A DNA stretch of 64,000 bases from Bufo bufo (Eukaryota; Chordata; Amphibia; Anura; Bufonidae). The position numbers and the translations under genes were made by a program. Under the pieces are notes generated by a model, which saw only the letters and a program-made list of their open reading frames with translations, had not been told where the DNA came from and made no database searches. Positions 62,579 to 64,000 of this stretch are shown piece by piece; the first letter of the stretch is position 1; each line of letters begins with the position of its first letter. The stretch is taken from positions 410,012,366-410,076,365 of the forward strand of contig NC_053392.1 in the NCBI RefSeq assembly GCF_905171765.1, given 5' to 3'.

Positions 62579-62637
<59 letters not shown>
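62579..62637. repeat. (AT)n microsatellite, about 29 units
   Basis: Uninterrupted TA repeat between the DIRS-like relic and the LINE. Confidence 0.95.
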
Positions 62638-62639
<2 letters not shown>

Positions 62640-62659
62640 AATAACAATAATTGAATTTA

Positions 62660-64000
62660 AAAAAAGCATCAAACTGTCCCATGTTTCCCAAAGTGGAATA
62701 AATTCTATAGACTACCTGAGAATTGGCCTACCATCTGTTCTCAAAGAATTCGAGCTCTTCAGCCGCCTTAGCAACTTTAAAGTTAATATTCAGAAGTCAG
62801 AAATGCTGAATATCACACTTCCACAACGGGAGGCCGCTTCTCTCAAGGACTCATTTTCCTTTCAGTGGGCCACTCAGTCTATCAAACACCTGGGTGTTCA
62901 TATCCCAGCAAATCTCTCTCTCCTTTTCAAATTGAATTACCAACCCAATTATTAGATCTATAGAAGCGGACCTTCAAAAATGGTCACCACTTTACATATC
63001 ATGGTTTGGTAAAATCAATGCCATCAAGATGGACATTTTGCCTTGTCTCATATATATTTCAAACAATCCCCTGTGGTGTACCCCTCAATTACTTCAGCCG
63101 ACTCAAAAGTCTAATATCACGCTTCATCTGGCAAAACTCCAGGGCTAGACTTAACTTTATTGACCCGATCTAAAAACGCAGGGGGAACGGGCCTACCTAA
63201 TCTCCTCACATACTACAGAGCCACGATCATGACCTGTATATCTTAGACCTACACCACAATTGCTCCTCAAAATTATGGGTGGAAATTGAACACAAATTAA
63301 CCCCCCATCTGGCGAAAGGTATATTTTGGCTGCCGCGGAATGTCATGTACCAGTTTCCTCACTCACAATCAGACTTACTTCTATTCTCGCTAGCTAGAAC
63401 GTGGAACAGATTCACCACAAAACTCCATCTTGCAAATTTACCAGGCCCCCTCACTATCCTAACAGAGCATCCAAAGTTACCATCAAGCCTCAAACAAATA
63501 CCAGCCCTCAGACCTGAGAGTGAGCTCTCAATATGTTTGAAAGACCTATGCAATCAAAAGGGTATATTGCCCTTGAGGGACCTCTCACACTTTATCCCCT
63601 CTGCCCCGGGACAGTGGTTTCTTTATCTACAACTTCGCAGTTTTGTCAATTCCCTGATAACTGGATTAGTCATGCCCTTCGCTAACAAATTTTGAGAAAA
63701 TGTGTGTTGCGAACATCTCGTCTAGACACGCTATTTCTACGGTATATGCCATGCTGAACACAGAGGAGCCTGGAGTTACTGCCGCTGACCCCTCCCACAC
63801 CAAACTTAAAATTCATGATTGATTGGGAAGTGGAATTGGGATGCGAGTTTACCGTTGAGCAGTGGAAGAGGTCCTTACTTTTTTCACATGCTCTGATGGT
63901 TTCCTGCAACCTACAAGAACTTAATTATAAGGTTCTCACCAGATGGTATAGGACCCCGGTTAAACTACATCAGTTCTACCCTTCAGTATCAGACACGTGC
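62660..64000 (+). pseudogene. L1/Tx1-type LINE, ORF2 C-terminal region, runs off the window
   Basis: Blocks in order across several frames: SVLKEFELFSRLSNFKVNIQ and KSEMLNI (62735-62810), SIKHLGVHIP (62878-62910), the W....SWFGKINAIKMDILP region (62970-63045), GGTGLPNLLTYYRA (63184-63225), WVEIEHKL and PRNVMY (63275-63350), WFLYLQLRSF (63613-63645) and LNYKVLTRWYRTPVKLH (63920-63972). This is the order of an L1-clade ORF2 after the catalytic reverse transcriptase centre. Frameshifts and stops show it is dead. The expected Cys-rich end lies past 64000. Confidence 0.82.

Overview
This is vertebrate, very probably anuran (frog or toad), nuclear DNA. It combines small exons with GT-AG introns, dense palindromic MITEs, Kolobok/T2-type TTAA MITEs known from Xenopus, Tc1/mariner, hAT, Penelope, DIRS, CR1 and L1/Tx1-type elements, and simple repeats. 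The frog assignment is inferred from the repeat types; no species is claimed.

One host gene can be supported: an SFT2-domain vesicle-transport gene, best match SFT2D1, on the minus strand. Six coding exons are seen, in transcription order 43476-43561, 39483-39564, 39028-39063, 13915-13973, 7424-7453 and 4711-4750 (stop at 4711-4713). All have canonical splice sites and compatible phases, and together they encode the last 110 residues. The first one or two exons were not found and probably lie beyond position 64000. Four of the exons are 30-82 bp, so the gene is easy to miss; its introns are 0.4 to 25 kb and consist mostly of transposons.

Layout. 1-4.0 kb: palindromic repeats, a piggyBac-like TTAA element and a T2 MITE. 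4.1-14 kb: SFT2D1 3' exons, Harbinger-like MITEs and two hAT elements with perfect 8-bp duplications. 14.5-25.5 kb: a nest in which a Tc1 relic was split by a Penelope-like element, which was split by a 6.7 kb hAT, which holds a second hAT and two MITEs; the same Tc1 took a third hAT and a Harbinger MITE. 25.6-38 kb: TTAA-flanked piggyBac-like elements, Harbinger MITEs, a Tc1 relic and a nearly intact Tc1 transposase with one stop. 38-44 kb: a CR1 fragment, a perfect 238-bp palindrome and SFT2D1 exons. 44-60 kb: T2 MITEs, another Tc1 and a composite hAT. 60-64 kb: a DIRS-like relic (minus) and an L1/Tx1-type LINE running off the end (plus).

The transposon genes are all decayed. The main results are the hidden host gene, the order of insertions readable from target-site duplications, and the recurring pattern of hAT elements carrying private minisatellites. 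No new immune, defence or biosynthetic system is seen.
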